Shown here piece by piece: positions 9,087-19,159 of a stretch of DNA of 64,000 nucleotides (the first letter of the stretch is position 1; every line of letters begins with the position of its first letter). The DNA lies in the NCBI GenBank assembly GCA_945865535.1, contig CAMBDW010000009.1, forward strand, positions 1 through 64,000. Reading direction: 5' to 3'. The DNA is from Chryseobacterium gleum. GTDB lineage: Bacteria > Bacteroidota > Bacteroidia > Flavobacteriales > BACL11. Position numbers and translations under genes: made by a program. The notes below the pieces were generated by a model that saw nothing but the letters and a program-made list of their open reading frames with translations, did no database searches and was not told the origin of the DNA.

Positions 9087-9437
9087 ATGAACTCAGAGGG
9101 TTTAGTATTGTTCTTTTTAGCAGGAATTATCCTGGTGGGAATGGGTATGCTTCTATCCTCATTACTTGCACCTAAAAAACAAAATGACGTCAAAGAAGAA
9201 GCTTATGAGTGTGGTATTCCAACTCAGGGACCAGCTTGGCTGCAATTTAAAGTTGGGTATTATTTATTTGCAATCATTTTCTTAATTTTTGACGTAGAAA
9301 CTGTTTTTATTTTTCCTTGGGCCACTGTAATGAAAGAAATGGGAATGATCGCTTTTATTGAAATATTAATTTTCTTCATTATTCTTGGCTTAGGATTAAT
9401 TTACGCTTGGAAAAAAGATGCTTTAAAATGGGAATAA
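9087..9437 (+). CDS. nuoA: NADH-quinone oxidoreductase-type complex I subunit A
   Basis: Small membrane subunit (116 residues, three transmembrane helices) at the junction of the membrane arm and the quinone site. The family motifs [12 protein letters not shown] and [26 protein letters not shown] are present. First gene of an uninterrupted nuoABCDHIJKLMN series and only 22 bases after korB. Its last 10 bases overlap nuoB. Confidence 0.95.
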   Translation: MNSEGLVLFFLAGIILVGMGMLLSSLLAPKKQNDVKEEAYECGIPTQGPAWLQFKVGYYLFAIIFLIFDVETVFIFPWATVMKEMGMIAFIEILIFFIILGLGLIYAWKKDALKWE

Positions 9438-10000
9438 ATAATACAAACTCGGATCCTTTTGAGAAATCAAATTTAGCTTCTGACTTCCCTGGAGAAGTAC
9501 TAGCGGCAGGCAATGGAGCAAATATAGTTATTACCTCAATTGATGGAGTAATTAATTGGTCAAGAGCAAATTCACTTTGGCCTCTTGTTTTTGGAACTTC
9601 TTGTTGCGCTATTGAAATGATGGCGACCGGCAGTTCCAAACATGATTGGGCAAGATTTGGGGTGGAGGTTGCAAGGGCAACTCCTAGGCAAGCTGATTTA
9701 ATAGTAATTGCTGGAACTATAGTAAATAAAATGGCTCCTGTACTAAAAAGATTATACGACCAAATGGCAGAGCCAAAGTACGTAATTGCAATGGGGGCTT
9801 GTGCCATTTCTGGAGGCCCATTTTTCTATAACTCTTATTCGGTAGTAAAAGGTGCTGATCATGTTATTCCAGTTGATGTTTATGTCCCTGGTTGTCCTCC
9901 AAGGCCAGAATCTTTACTGCATGGTATTATGGAGCTTCAAAAGAAGATTAAGACAGAATCCATCTTAAAGCCAAGAGACCCAATGAAAGATTTCATATAA
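9428..10000 (+). CDS. nuoB: Complex I subunit B (carries the terminal N2 cluster)
   Basis: Carries the [4Fe-4S] cluster that reduces quinone. The 190-residue product has the tandem cysteines in [11 protein letters not shown], a third in MGACAISGG and the fourth in VPGCPPRPE, all conserved. ATG 9428 is chosen over an upstream start because it gives the family-like N-terminus and a 10-base coupling overlap with nuoA. It overlaps nuoC by one base. Confidence 0.96.
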   Translation: MGINNTNSDPFEKSNLASDFPGEVLAAGNGANIVITSIDGVINWSRANSLWPLVFGTSCCAIEMMATGSSKHDWARFGVEVARATPRQADLIVIAGTIVNKMAPVLKRLYDQMAEPKYVIAMGACAISGGPFFYNSYSVVKGADHVIPVDVYVPGCPPRPESLLHGIMELQKKIKTESILKPRDPMKDFI

Positions 10001-10464
10001 TGACAAGAGATGAATTACAGCATAAAATCAATTCATTTGGAATAGAAATTTCTTTTCCTGAAACAGAAACTCCTACTCAATTCTTAACTGTTGAAGTAGC
10101 ATCTAAAAATACTCATCAACTTATTTCAAAGTTAAAGAACTCTGATACTCATTTTGATTATATGTTTTGTCAAACCGGAATTGATTTTCCTTTACACATG
10201 GAGGTGCTTTATCATTTACGTTCTACTACACTCAATCATGAAGTTGTTGTAAAAGCAAAAATTGAAACTAGAGAAACCCCTAGTATTGATTCGGTTTATG
10301 ATTTATACAAAACAGCCGAATATCACGAAAGAGAAATTTTTGATTTGTTTGGGGTTCAGTTTATCAATCATCCAGACTTAAGACGAATACTTTTGGATGA
10401 TGATTGGGAAGGATATCCTCTAAGAAAAGACTACAAAGATGAAGTCAATATTGTAGAACTATAA
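10000..10464 (+). CDS. nuoC: Complex I subunit C (30-kDa type)
   Basis: Peripheral-arm connecting subunit, 154 residues, separate from nuoD rather than fused as in Escherichia coli. The diagnostic C-terminal signature is present: EREIFDLFG, then HPDLRRILLDDDWEGYPLRKDY. Start and stop codons overlap those of nuoB and nuoD (ATGA-type junctions), indicating translational coupling. Confidence 0.95.
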   Translation: MTRDELQHKINSFGIEISFPETETPTQFLTVEVASKNTHQLISKLKNSDTHFDYMFCQTGIDFPLHMEVLYHLRSTTLNHEVVVKAKIETRETPSIDSVYDLYKTAEYHEREIFDLFGVQFINHPDLRRILLDDDWEGYPLRKDYKDEVNIVEL

Positions 10465-11585
10465 TGAGTCTCCAGCAATTATCTAAAGCAGCCGAATCAC
10501 AAGAATATTTTGTGAACATGGGCCCCCAACACCCTTCAACTCATGGGGTTTTGCGTTTATTACTTACTTTAGATGGCGAAACAATAACTAATGTTGAGCC
10601 CCATTTAGGATACATTCACAGATCTATTGAAAAGATGTGTGAGAAAGATTCATATCAGCAAATTGTTCACCTAACAGACAGAATGGATTATCTTTCCTGT
10701 CATATAAATAATGAGGCAGTCTGCTTAGCGGTTGAGAAAGGACTTGAACTAGAAGTTTCTGATAGAGTAAAAGTAATTAGAACTATAATGTCTGAACTTA
10801 CGCGCCTTTCTTCACACCAACTTTGGTGGGGAGTTATGGGTATGGATTTAGGTGCAATTACATCATTTCTTTATGGGTTTCGTGATAGAGAAATGATTAC
10901 TGATATTTTTGAGGAAACTTGTGGAGCTCGCTTAACCATGAATTACAACATTCCAGGGGGATTGATGTTCGATATTCATCCAAACTTTCAAACTAAAGTG
11001 AAGGAATTTATCGTCCATTTTAGAAAAAAATTACCTGAGTACGATCAATTAATGACAGATAATGTAATTTTTAGAAACAGAACAGAGGGAATTGGAATTC
11101 TTACAAAAGAAGATGCCATTTCTTATGGGGTAACTGGGCCAACTGGCAGGGCTTCTGGCTGGAGTAATGATATTAGAAAGAAAAACCCATATTCTGCATA
11201 CGACAGGGTTAACTTTACAGAAATTATTTACGCTGAGGGAGATTCCTTTGCAAGATACAAAGCAAGAATACAGGAGATGTGGGAAAGTATGCATATCATA
11301 GAACAACTAATTGATAATATTCCCCAGGGTGAATATAAAGAACCCACAAAAGCGGTTATTAAATTACCCCAAACCGAAATTTATCAATCCGTTGAAACGG
11401 CAAGAGGTGAACTGGGAGTTTATATTAATAGTGATGGCAAAAAAAACCCTTATAGAGTAAAGTTCCGTTCGCCAGGATTTTCCAACTTAAACGCCCTTAA
11501 CACAATGGCAAAAGGAGGTAAAATTGCCGATTTAGTAACAATAATGTCAACTATAGATTTAGTAATTCCAGATATAGACAGATAA
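10464..11585 (+). CDS. nuoD: Complex I subunit D (49-kDa, quinone-site)
   Basis: Forms the quinone cavity with NuoB. The 373-residue product shows [16 protein letters not shown], with the histidines of the quinone-site loop, and [16 protein letters not shown]; it ends in the usual DIDR. The stop overlaps the nuoH start by one base. In NADH-linked operons nuoE, nuoF and nuoG follow nuoD; here there is no space or remnant for them. Confidence 0.96.
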   Translation: MSLQQLSKAAESQEYFVNMGPQHPSTHGVLRLLLTLDGETITNVEPHLGYIHRSIEKMCEKDSYQQIVHLTDRMDYLSCHINNEAVCLAVEKGLELEVSDRVKVIRTIMSELTRLSSHQLWWGVMGMDLGAITSFLYGFRDREMITDIFEETCGARLTMNYNIPGGLMFDIHPNFQTKVKEFIVHFRKKLPEYDQLMTDNVIFRNRTEGIGILTKEDAISYGVTGPTGRASGWSNDIRKKNPYSAYDRVNFTEIIYAEGDSFARYKARIQEMWESMHIIEQLIDNIPQGEYKEPTKAVIKLPQTEIYQSVETARGELGVYINSDGKKNPYRVKFRSPGFSNLNALNTMAKGGKIADLVTIMSTIDLVIPDIDR

Positions 11586-12673
11586 TGAAATTTGATATTT
11601 ACGATTTTACTGTATTGACATCATCCATTCACAAATCATTAAGTTCGGTAATGGGAGAAACGGCTGTTATGATTACTGAAATGATAATTGTTGGAATTGT
11701 TTTCCTTACTCTTTTTGCTTTATTAGGATTAGTTCTTGTATATGCGGAAAGAAAAGTATGTGCTTTCTTCCAGCAAAGATTAGGTCCTATGAGAGTTGGG
11801 TTTTGGGGGACAGCACAAACACTTGCTGATGCCATAAAACTATTATTAAAAGAGCCTTTAATGACAAAATCAGCAGATAAATTTTTATTTAACTTAGCTC
11901 CTTTTATCATTATTACCTCATCCTTTATGGGATTGGCTGCAATTCCGTTTGCACTAGGATTACATGCATTGGATTTAAATATTGGAGTCTTTTATGTAAC
12001 TGCTATTTCCTCTATTGGAGTTGCAGGAATTTTACTTGCCGGTTGGGCATCAAATAATAAATACTCTCTTATTGGAGCAATGAGAAGTGGAGCTCAAATT
12101 GTAAGTTACGAACTTTCCGTTGGTCTTTCTCTTTTAACTATTGTAGTACTAACAGGGTCTTTACAATTTTCTGAAATCATTGAAAGCCAAAGAGAGGGCT
12201 GGTGGATTTTTAGAGGCCATATTCCTGCATGTATTGCTTTTATAATTTATTTAATTGCAGGAACAGCAGAAACAAACAGAGGGCCTTTTGATTTAGCAGA
12301 AGCAGAATCGGAGCTTACTGCGGGCTTTCATACTGAATATTCGGGGATGAAATTTGCTTTTTTCTTTTTAGCAGAATTTGTAAATATGTTCATCATTGCC
12401 GCAATAGGAGCAACTGTATTTTTAGGAGGCTGGATGCCTTTACATTTTGGGGAGCTTACAGCATTTAACCAGATAATGGACTTTATCCCTCCTATTTTTT
12501 GGTTCTTAGGAAAAGTTGCATTTATTATCTTTATAATGATGTGGTTTAAATGGACTTTCCCAAGGTTAAGAATTGACCAATTACTTACATTGGAATGGAA
12601 ATATTTACTCCCAATAAATCTAGTTAATATTTTAATAATGGCATTTATTGTCCTAATGGGCTGGCACTTTTAA
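11585..12673 (+). CDS. nuoH: Complex I subunit H (membrane anchor of the peripheral arm)
   Basis: Multi-spanning subunit of 362 residues (about eight helices) that forms the entrance to the quinone channel. Conserved loops are visible: [19 protein letters not shown] near the N-terminus and [27 protein letters not shown] around the middle, with the acidic residues implicated in energy coupling. Overlaps nuoD and nuoI by one base each. Confidence 0.96.
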   Translation: MKFDIYDFTVLTSSIHKSLSSVMGETAVMITEMIIVGIVFLTLFALLGLVLVYAERKVCAFFQQRLGPMRVGFWGTAQTLADAIKLLLKEPLMTKSADKFLFNLAPFIIITSSFMGLAAIPFALGLHALDLNIGVFYVTAISSIGVAGILLAGWASNNKYSLIGAMRSGAQIVSYELSVGLSLLTIVVLTGSLQFSEIIESQREGWWIFRGHIPACIAFIIYLIAGTAETNRGPFDLAEAESELTAGFHTEYSGMKFAFFFLAEFVNMFIIAAIGATVFLGGWMPLHFGELTAFNQIMDFIPPIFWFLGKVAFIIFIMMWFKWTFPRLRIDQLLTLEWKYLLPINLVNILIMAFIVLMGWHF

Positions 12674-13164
12674 TGATGAAAGCGATTATTGATTATATAA
12701 AAGAAGTTGTTAGCGGAGTAAAAACCCTAATAAATGGGATGAAAGTTACAGGTTACTATATTTCGCATCCTAAAGAAATTATTACCCAACAGTATCCTGA
12801 AAATAAAGACACTCTAAAAATGATGGATCGTTTTAGAGGAGAGGTGATTATGCCTCATGATGAAAATAATGAGCATGCATGTACCGGATGTCAGGCCTGT
12901 GAAATTGCTTGTCCCAATGGATCTATTGAAATTATTCACGATAGAGTTTTAGATGAAGAAAGTGGTAAAAAGAAGAAAACTATTATAAAGCATATTTATC
13001 ATTTAAGCATGTGTACTATGTGTAATCTCTGTATCCCAGCTTGCCCCACTAACGCAATTATTATGGGACAAAACTTTGAGCATGCTGTTTTTGATAGATC
13101 TAAGCTAACAAAAGTGTTGAATAGGCCTGGATCAAAATTGAGAGCTGGAGTAGAAGAAGAATAA
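12673..13164 (+). CDS. nuoI: Complex I subunit I (2x[4Fe-4S])
   Basis: Ferredoxin-like subunit carrying clusters N6a and N6b that pass electrons to NuoB. The 163-residue product holds two intact CxxCxxCxxxCP motifs, CTGCQACEIACP and CTMCNLCIPACP. If the complex lacks NuoEFG, this subunit would be the most exposed electron entry point and a plausible docking site for ferredoxin (inference). Confidence 0.95.
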   Translation: MMKAIIDYIKEVVSGVKTLINGMKVTGYYISHPKEIITQQYPENKDTLKMMDRFRGEVIMPHDENNEHACTGCQACEIACPNGSIEIIHDRVLDEESGKKKKTIIKHIYHLSMCTMCNLCIPACPTNAIIMGQNFEHAVFDRSKLTKVLNRPGSKLRAGVEEE

Positions 13165-13670
13165 TGGAGACCACTATATTTTATACAATATCCTTTATCA
13201 TTTTAGTATTTTCTGTGCTTACGGTTACTACAAAAAAAATATTGAGAGCAGCAGTATATTTACTATTTACATTGGTGGCAACTGCTGCATTTTATTTTAT
13301 GATGGAGTATAATTTCTTAGCGGCAGTACAACTTACTGTTTATGCTGGAGGGATTGTAGTGCTGATTATTTTCTCCATTTTACTTACCCATCAAATTAAT
13401 TTAGATCTGAAAAAAATAAGTACGGTTAAAATAATATCCTCTGCGCTTGCCGCATTATTTGGAGTTATTTTAGTAGTTAATACAATATATAATCACCCAT
13501 TTTTGGGAATTGATTTGGAAGTTTCTGATACCTCAGTAAATGCAATTGGAAGGCAGCTTCTAAGTTATGAAAAAGGAGGTTATGTCTTGCCATTTGAAGT
13601 CATTAGTATTTTATTATTAGCGGCAATGATTGGATCAATTATAATTGTTAAAAAGAGGCAAAATGATTAA
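13164..13670 (+). CDS. nuoJ: Complex I subunit J
   Basis: Membrane subunit of 168 residues with five predicted helices; the helix-3 region reads YNFLAAVQLTVYAGGIVVLIIF, the typical NuoJ signature. Overlaps nuoI by one base and nuoK by eight bases. Confidence 0.94.
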   Translation: METTIFYTISFIILVFSVLTVTTKKILRAAVYLLFTLVATAAFYFMMEYNFLAAVQLTVYAGGIVVLIIFSILLTHQINLDLKKISTVKIISSALAALFGVILVVNTIYNHPFLGIDLEVSDTSVNAIGRQLLSYEKGGYVLPFEVISILLLAAMIGSIIIVKKRQND

Positions 13671-13980
13671 GGGAATTAGCATATATGATATAATCACAGT
13701 AAGTACATTAATGTTCTTTATTGGTGCTTACGGATTTATCAGTCGTAAAAATTTAATTACTATGTTGATGGCAATTGAGCTGATGCTAAATGCAGTAAAT
13801 ATCAATTTTGTTGCTTTTAACAAATACTTACATCCGCAAAATATGGAAGGACATTTTTACGCCTTATTTATTATAGCAATAGCAGCAGCAGAAGCAGCAG
13901 TGGCTATTGCAATTATTATTAACCTATACAGAAATCTCAACTCTATTGATGTGGAGGATGTAAATAATATGAAACACTAA
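13663..13980 (+). CDS. nuoK: Complex I subunit K
   Basis: Small three-helix membrane subunit (105 residues). Two membrane glutamates of the proton path are visible in LLMAIELMLNAVN and AAAEAAVAIAI. ATG 13663 lies within the end of nuoJ and is preferred over an earlier in-frame start at 13645, which would add a charged extension. Confidence 0.94.
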   Translation: MIKGISIYDIITVSTLMFFIGAYGFISRKNLITMLMAIELMLNAVNINFVAFNKYLHPQNMEGHFYALFIIAIAAAEAAVAIAIIINLYRNLNSIDVEDVNNMKH

Positions 13981-13982
13981 TT

Positions 13983-15890
13983 ATGGATTTCTCTTATACT
14001 CTATATATTGTTTTAATTCCATTATTTACATTTCTTATAACTGGATTATTGGGTCATAAAATAAAAGATGCTGTTAGTGGATTAATCGGAACATTTGGCT
14101 TAGGAGCTTCTGCAGTTATATCCTATTTAACTGCTTATAATTACTTTTTCAAAGTAGGCAAAGTAGAGGGTGTTTACAAGGCGATAACCGCCTTCAATAC
14201 CACTTGGATTAATTTTACGGATAAACTACATATTGATTTAGGAGTCTTGATTGACCCTATTTCTGTAATGATGCTAGTAGTCATCACAACCGTTTCGTTA
14301 CTTGTACACATTTACAGTTTAGGCTATATGAAAGGAGATAAAGGGTTTTCAAAATTCTTTGCCTTTCTTTCTTTATTTACTTTCTCCATGCTAGGCTTAG
14401 TAGTCGCTACTAACATTTTTCAAATGTATATGTTTTGGGAATTAGTAGGGCTTTCTTCTTATTTACTTATAGGATATTATTACACCAAGCCATCTGCTGT
14501 AGCTGCAGCTAAGAAAGCCTTTATCGTTACACGTTTTGCTGATTTAGGTTTCTTAATTGGGATTCTATTTTTATCGTACACAACCGGAACATTTGATTTT
14601 ATTAGCTTAAATGAAAATGCATCTGTATTTGCACAAGCTGCTCCAATAGGGTTTATGGGATTGTCTGTATTGACTTGGGCTTTAATCTTAATTTTTATCG
14701 GAGGGGCAGGAAAATCCGCAATGTTTCCCTTGCACATTTGGCTTCCTGATGCCATGGAAGGCCCAACTCCAGTATCAGCACTTATTCATGCGGCTACTAT
14801 GGTTGTTGCTGGGGTGTTTCTTGTCGCCAGATTATTCCCATTATTTAATGCAGTTGATGCAATAGCACTAGAAATTGTTGCAATTATAGGAGGGCTATCC
14901 TCTTTATTTGCCGCCATTATTGCTTGTACCCAAGTAGACATTAAAAGAGTTTTAGCTTTTTCTACTATGTCACAAATTGGCTATATGATGTTGGCTCTTG
15001 GGGTGTCTGGAATGGGAGAAGAAGGAACCGGATTTATGGCCTCTATGTTTCATTTATTTACTCATGCAATGTTTAAAGCATTGCTTTTCTTAGGGGCTGG
15101 ATCTATTATACATGCGGTACATTCCAACAATATAACTGAAATGGGCAACTTAAGAAAGTACCTGCCAATAACCCATATCACTTTTCTTATTGCATGTTTA
15201 GCAATTGCTGGTATCCCTCCTTTTTCTGGGTTCTTCAGTAAGGATGAAATCTTAGTAGCAGCAATGAATCATCATCCTATTTATTTTTGGATCGAATGGG
15301 CTGTAGCTGGTCTTACCGCATTTTATATGTTCCGTTTATATTTTGGAATATTTTGGGCAAATGACAAAAAATACGAACATGCACATGAATCTCCATTTAG
15401 CATGACCCTCCCATTAATCCTATTAGCAATTGCTACCATTTTTGTAGGATTTATTCCTTTTAATGAGTTGGTTACTTCAGATGGAGGATTGCTTCATATA
15501 CATATGCATTGGGACATTGCCTTGGCATCAATTGCAATTGGTTTAGTGGGTATTATTATTGCATTTATTTTCTATAAAAAAGAAAATGATTGGTCAAATA
15601 AAATGGAAAAATCCTTTGGGAGTCTCTATACTTATGCCCTCAATAAATTCTATTTTGATGAGCTATATATTTTTGTTACAAAAAAGATAATCTTCAAAAG
15701 AATTGCTACTCCAATGGCTTGGCTTGATAGAAATGTAATTAATGCCTCAGTAGATGGAATTGCAACGGCAACAAATTATTGTTCTGATAAAATTAAAGGG
15801 ATGCAATCTGGACAGGTGCAAGATTATTTAACTGCAATGTTGGTCTCCATTATTGTTTTGGTATTTATTGTAATTTATTTTATAATCTGA
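13983..15890 (+). CDS. nuoL: Complex I subunit L (antiporter-like, with lateral helix)
   Basis: Distal proton-pumping subunit, 635 residues with 14-16 membrane helices. It has the Mrp/antiporter core: MFWELVGLSSYLLIGYY with the key Glu, then HIWLPDAMEGPTPVSALIHAATMVVAG and ATFSTMSQIGYMM-type lysine/histidine helices. The extended C-terminus of about 130 residues should form the lateral helix. Two bases separate it from nuoK and one base from nuoM. Confidence 0.95.
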   Translation: MDFSYTLYIVLIPLFTFLITGLLGHKIKDAVSGLIGTFGLGASAVISYLTAYNYFFKVGKVEGVYKAITAFNTTWINFTDKLHIDLGVLIDPISVMMLVVITTVSLLVHIYSLGYMKGDKGFSKFFAFLSLFTFSMLGLVVATNIFQMYMFWELVGLSSYLLIGYYYTKPSAVAAAKKAFIVTRFADLGFLIGILFLSYTTGTFDFISLNENASVFAQAAPIGFMGLSVLTWALILIFIGGAGKSAMFPLHIWLPDAMEGPTPVSALIHAATMVVAGVFLVARLFPLFNAVDAIALEIVAIIGGLSSLFAAIIACTQVDIKRVLAFSTMSQIGYMMLALGVSGMGEEGTGFMASMFHLFTHAMFKALLFLGAGSIIHAVHSNNITEMGNLRKYLPITHITFLIACLAIAGIPPFSGFFSKDEILVAAMNHHPIYFWIEWAVAGLTAFYMFRLYFGIFWANDKKYEHAHESPFSMTLPLILLAIATIFVGFIPFNELVTSDGGLLHIHMHWDIALASIAIGLVGIIIAFIFYKKENDWSNKMEKSFGSLYTYALNKFYFDELYIFVTKKIIFKRIATPMAWLDRNVINASVDGIATATNYCSDKIKGMQSGQVQDYLTAMLVSIIVLVFIVIYFII

Positions 15891-15891
15891 T

Positions 15892-17394
15892 ATGGATATT
15901 TTAAACTCATTAATAATAATCCCTATCATAACAGTAATTGCATTACTTCTAGTGAAAGATTTAAAGCAAATCCGATTAATAGCAGCTATTGGTATGTTTA
16001 TTGAGCTGATACAATCTATCCGATTATTATTTATGTATAGGGCCGAAAGAGCAGGCGGCAACACCTCTGAAATGATTTTTCAAAAATCTTATCAGTGGTT
16101 TGAGAGCATGAACATTCAGTATAATGTTGGAGTAGATGGGATTTCTGTTGTAATGATTTTACTTACTGCAATTATTATTTTCTCGGCAATATTTGCCTCT
16201 TGGAAAGTCACTTATTTAGCCAAAGAATTCTTTATCTTACTCATTATTTTATCCGTTGGAGCATTTGGATTCTTTATCTCTTTGGATTTATTTGCTCTAT
16301 TCTTCTTCTTAGAGTTAGCAATAATTCCTAAATTTTTATTGATAGCAATTTGGGGTAGTGGGAAAAAAGAATACAGTGCCATGAAATTAGCATTGATGTT
16401 GATGGGCGGTTCGGCTTTGATATTAATTGGCTTGTTAATGACTTATTTCAATACTGGTATTGGTGATGAGGATCATACTTGGAATTTACTTGAAATTGCC
16501 AAAATGCAAATTCCTTTAGCCGCTCAATTATTTATTTTCCCTTTTTTGTTTATTGGTTTTGGGATCTTCACTGCATTGTTTCCATTTCATACTTGGGTTC
16601 CTGACGGGCATTCGTCAGCACCAACTGCAGCTTCTATGTTTTTAGCAGGCATTTCTATGAAATTAGGCGGATACGGATGTTTGCGTGTTGCTACTTATTT
16701 AATGCCAGAAGCAGCAAATGAAATGGCATGGATATTTATCATCCTAACAAGTATCTCTGTAATCTATGGTGCCCTGGGGACACTTGCCCAAACTGACCTG
16801 AAATATATCAACGCCTATTCATCACTTAGCCATTGTGGCTTAATACTTTTTGCAATATTAATGATGAATAAAACTTCCTTTAATGGGGCTATATTGCAAA
16901 TGATTTCTCACGGATTAATGACTGCAATGTTCTTTGCACTTATAGGCATGATTTATGAAAGAGTAGGCACAAGGGATATTAAACAATTAGGAGGGCTGAT
17001 GAAAGTAATGCCCTTTTTAGCGGTGCTGTATGTTATAGCAGGATTGGCTTCATTAGGACTACCAGGATTAAGTGGTTTTGTTGCTGAAATGACCATTTTT
17101 GTAGGAGCTTTCCAACATGAAGATATTTTTCACAGAATTGCAACAATAATAGCGATTTCATCAATTGTTGTAACAGCAGTATATATTTTAAGAGTAGTAG
17201 GAAAAGTACTTTTTGGTCCTTTTGTAAATGAAGCCCATGCAAAATTAACAGATGCTCTGTGGCATGAGAAATTACCACTAATTGTACTTTTAATCGCAAT
17301 TGTTGGTATTGGTGTGGCGCCACTTTGGTTATCTGATTTAATTATGGATAGCCTACAGCCAATAATAGCAAAATTAGCACTAGCAACACATTAA
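15892..17394 (+). CDS. nuoM: Complex I subunit M (antiporter-like)
   Basis: Proton-pumping subunit, 500 residues, about 14 helices. Conserved segments include LFFFLELAIIPKFLLIAIWG with the pumping Glu, FHTWVPDGHSSAPTAASMFLAG, and AYSSLSHCGL followed by MISHGLMTAMFF. It lies one base after nuoL and two bases before nuoN in one continuous operon. Confidence 0.95.
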   Translation: MDILNSLIIIPIITVIALLLVKDLKQIRLIAAIGMFIELIQSIRLLFMYRAERAGGNTSEMIFQKSYQWFESMNIQYNVGVDGISVVMILLTAIIIFSAIFASWKVTYLAKEFFILLIILSVGAFGFFISLDLFALFFFLELAIIPKFLLIAIWGSGKKEYSAMKLALMLMGGSALILIGLLMTYFNTGIGDEDHTWNLLEIAKMQIPLAAQLFIFPFLFIGFGIFTALFPFHTWVPDGHSSAPTAASMFLAGISMKLGGYGCLRVATYLMPEAANEMAWIFIILTSISVIYGALGTLAQTDLKYINAYSSLSHCGLILFAILMMNKTSFNGAILQMISHGLMTAMFFALIGMIYERVGTRDIKQLGGLMKVMPFLAVLYVIAGLASLGLPGLSGFVAEMTIFVGAFQHEDIFHRIATIIAISSIVVTAVYILRVVGKVLFGPFVNEAHAKLTDALWHEKLPLIVLLIAIVGIGVAPLWLSDLIMDSLQPIIAKLALATH

Positions 17395-17396
17395 AA

Positions 17397-18812
17397 ATGG
17401 AAATGTCAAACTTCATCATTATGAAACATGAGTTGCTTTTAACTTTAGCAACTTTAATACTGTTGATTGCCGAAATTACAATTGATGATAAGAAAAAAAT
17501 TATCTCTTTTGCAATTACACTTTTTGGACTGCATACCCTTTACGGATTTTTTGGAAATAGCACAGGGGAGATATTTGGTGGCATGTACCAGAATTCTCCT
17601 TTAATTGTGCTGATGAAAAACATCTTGAATATTGGAGTGTTTATCATTTTATTACAAGCTAGCACTTGGCTGCTAAAAGAAGAAAACAAAGCACGAATAT
17701 CAGAGTTTTTTATTTTACTTTTTAGTACTTTAATTGGCATGAACTTTATGATTTCCTCTGGAGATTTCTTAATGTTTTATATAGGATTGGAACTGGCAAC
17801 AATACCAATGGCGGTACTTGTGGCTTATAATACTTCTGATTCTAAATCATCTGAAGCAGGATTAAAATTAATTATGTCTGCTGCATTTTCTTCTGCTGTA
17901 ATGCTGTTTGGGATTTCACTATTATACGGTCAATTTGGATCTCTTTATTTTGCGGAACTAATTTCAGAAAATATGAATGCTCCACTTACTATACTTGCTT
18001 TTATTATGTTTATTTCAGCTTTAGCATTCAAAATATCATTAGTTCCATTTCATTTTTGGACAGCTGATGTTTATGAAGGAGCTCCAACAAATGTTTCTTC
18101 ATATCTTTCTGTAGTATCAAAAGGGGCGGCTGTTTTCATTTTTAGCATATTACTTTTTACAGTGTTCAAATCCATAGTTTCAATATGGTCAGAAATCTTG
18201 TGTATTTTGGCGGTTCTTACAATGACAATAGGAAATCTATTTGCTTTAAGACAAACAAATATAAAGCGATTTTTAGCATTTTCATCAGTAGCCCAAGCAG
18301 GATTTATTTTATTAGGATTACTGGGTACAAATGAACTTGGAATGGCTACTGTTATCTACTTTGTACTCATTTATGCATTTACTAACCTTGCTGCTTTTGG
18401 AGTTGTATCAGCAATTGAGAATGCTACAAACAAAGTGGATATATCAGATTATGATGGACTTTATCATACCAACCCGAATATGAGTTTGTTAATGATGCTG
18501 GCTTTATTTTCCTTGGCTGGAATTCCTCCATTGGCTGGTTTCTTTGGTAAATTTTTCTTATTTACAGCAGCAGCGCAAAATGGATATTTCTGGCTGGTAC
18601 TTATTGCTGCTTTAAATGCCACCCTCTCACTGTATTATTATTTAGTGTTAGTAAAAACTCTATTTATCAATAAAAATGATACTCCTATTGCTCGTATTGA
18701 GAATAACATTTATACTAAAATTTCCTTTGTAATTTGTTTGATAGGTATTTTTGTATTAGGGTTTTATAGTGATATTTTTGAGTTTATTAATACTGTTTCA
18801 ATAGGGCTATGA
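17397..18812 (+). CDS. nuoN: Complex I subunit N (antiporter-like)
   Basis: Third antiporter-like pumping subunit, 471 residues, about 14 helices. Motifs: FYIGLELATIPMAVLVAYN, FKISLVPFHFWTADVYEGAPTNVSSYLS, and FSSVAQAGFILLGL. Last recognised nuo gene; its final bases overlap the start of a small conserved ORF (ATGA), so transcription and translation continue beyond it. Confidence 0.95.
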   Translation: MEMSNFIIMKHELLLTLATLILLIAEITIDDKKKIISFAITLFGLHTLYGFFGNSTGEIFGGMYQNSPLIVLMKNILNIGVFIILLQASTWLLKEENKARISEFFILLFSTLIGMNFMISSGDFLMFYIGLELATIPMAVLVAYNTSDSKSSEAGLKLIMSAAFSSAVMLFGISLLYGQFGSLYFAELISENMNAPLTILAFIMFISALAFKISLVPFHFWTADVYEGAPTNVSSYLSVVSKGAAVFIFSILLFTVFKSIVSIWSEILCILAVLTMTIGNLFALRQTNIKRFLAFSSVAQAGFILLGLLGTNELGMATVIYFVLIYAFTNLAAFGVVSAIENATNKVDISDYDGLYHTNPNMSLLMMLALFSLAGIPPLAGFFGKFFLFTAAAQNGYFWLVLIAALNATLSLYYYLVLVKTLFINKNDTPIARIENNIYTKISFVICLIGIFVLGFYSDIFEFINTVSIGL

Positions 18813-19144
18813 GTTTATTAAACGGAAAACATACAATTAAAGAAATTGATGGCGTTAGGTGCACTGTCGTGGAACAAGGAGCTAGTGCTGAAAGAGTAAG
18901 TTTCTTAACCAATTTGCTTAGCCTAAATGGTTTGGAAGTGAAGACTGCGGAAGAAAGCAAAAAGGAGGAAGGGGATCCTCAAACTTATCTTTTAGGGGTA
19001 ACCGATTTGGTTTTTCATTCAATTATTTGGATCTACGAGAGAAAACTAAAAACTCCTGAAGGTAAAAAAGTTACTCCAGATTATTGGAACCAAAAAACAA
19101 ACAATTTAGAACCAAATTACTGGGATAAGAAGTTAAAAGAGTAA
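18809..19144 (+). CDS. Small conserved hypothetical protein coupled to nuoN
   Basis: Soluble 111-residue protein with no signal peptide, membrane helix or cysteine pair. It starts MSLLNGKHTIKEIDGVRCTVVEQ, has an acidic middle (EESKKEEGDPQTYLLGVTD) and ends with a Tyr/Trp/Lys-rich tail containing two related YW segments (PDYWNQK and PNYWDKK). I do not recognise a characterised family; similar short proteins seem to occur in Bacteroidota (memory, not checked). A four-base overlap with nuoN implies translational coupling, so a role in complex I assembly or regulation is possible but unproven. Confidence 0.75.
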   Translation: MSLLNGKHTIKEIDGVRCTVVEQGASAERVSFLTNLLSLNGLEVKTAEESKKEEGDPQTYLLGVTDLVFHSIIWIYERKLKTPEGKKVTPDYWNQKTNNLEPNYWDKKLKE

Positions 19145-19159
19145 TATTTACTAAAATAA

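Noticed and set aside
11580-11590. Possible hidden or frameshifted nuoEFG between nuoD and nuoH.
   Set aside because: nuoD and nuoH overlap by one base, and both have normal ends; there is no room for lost genes here.
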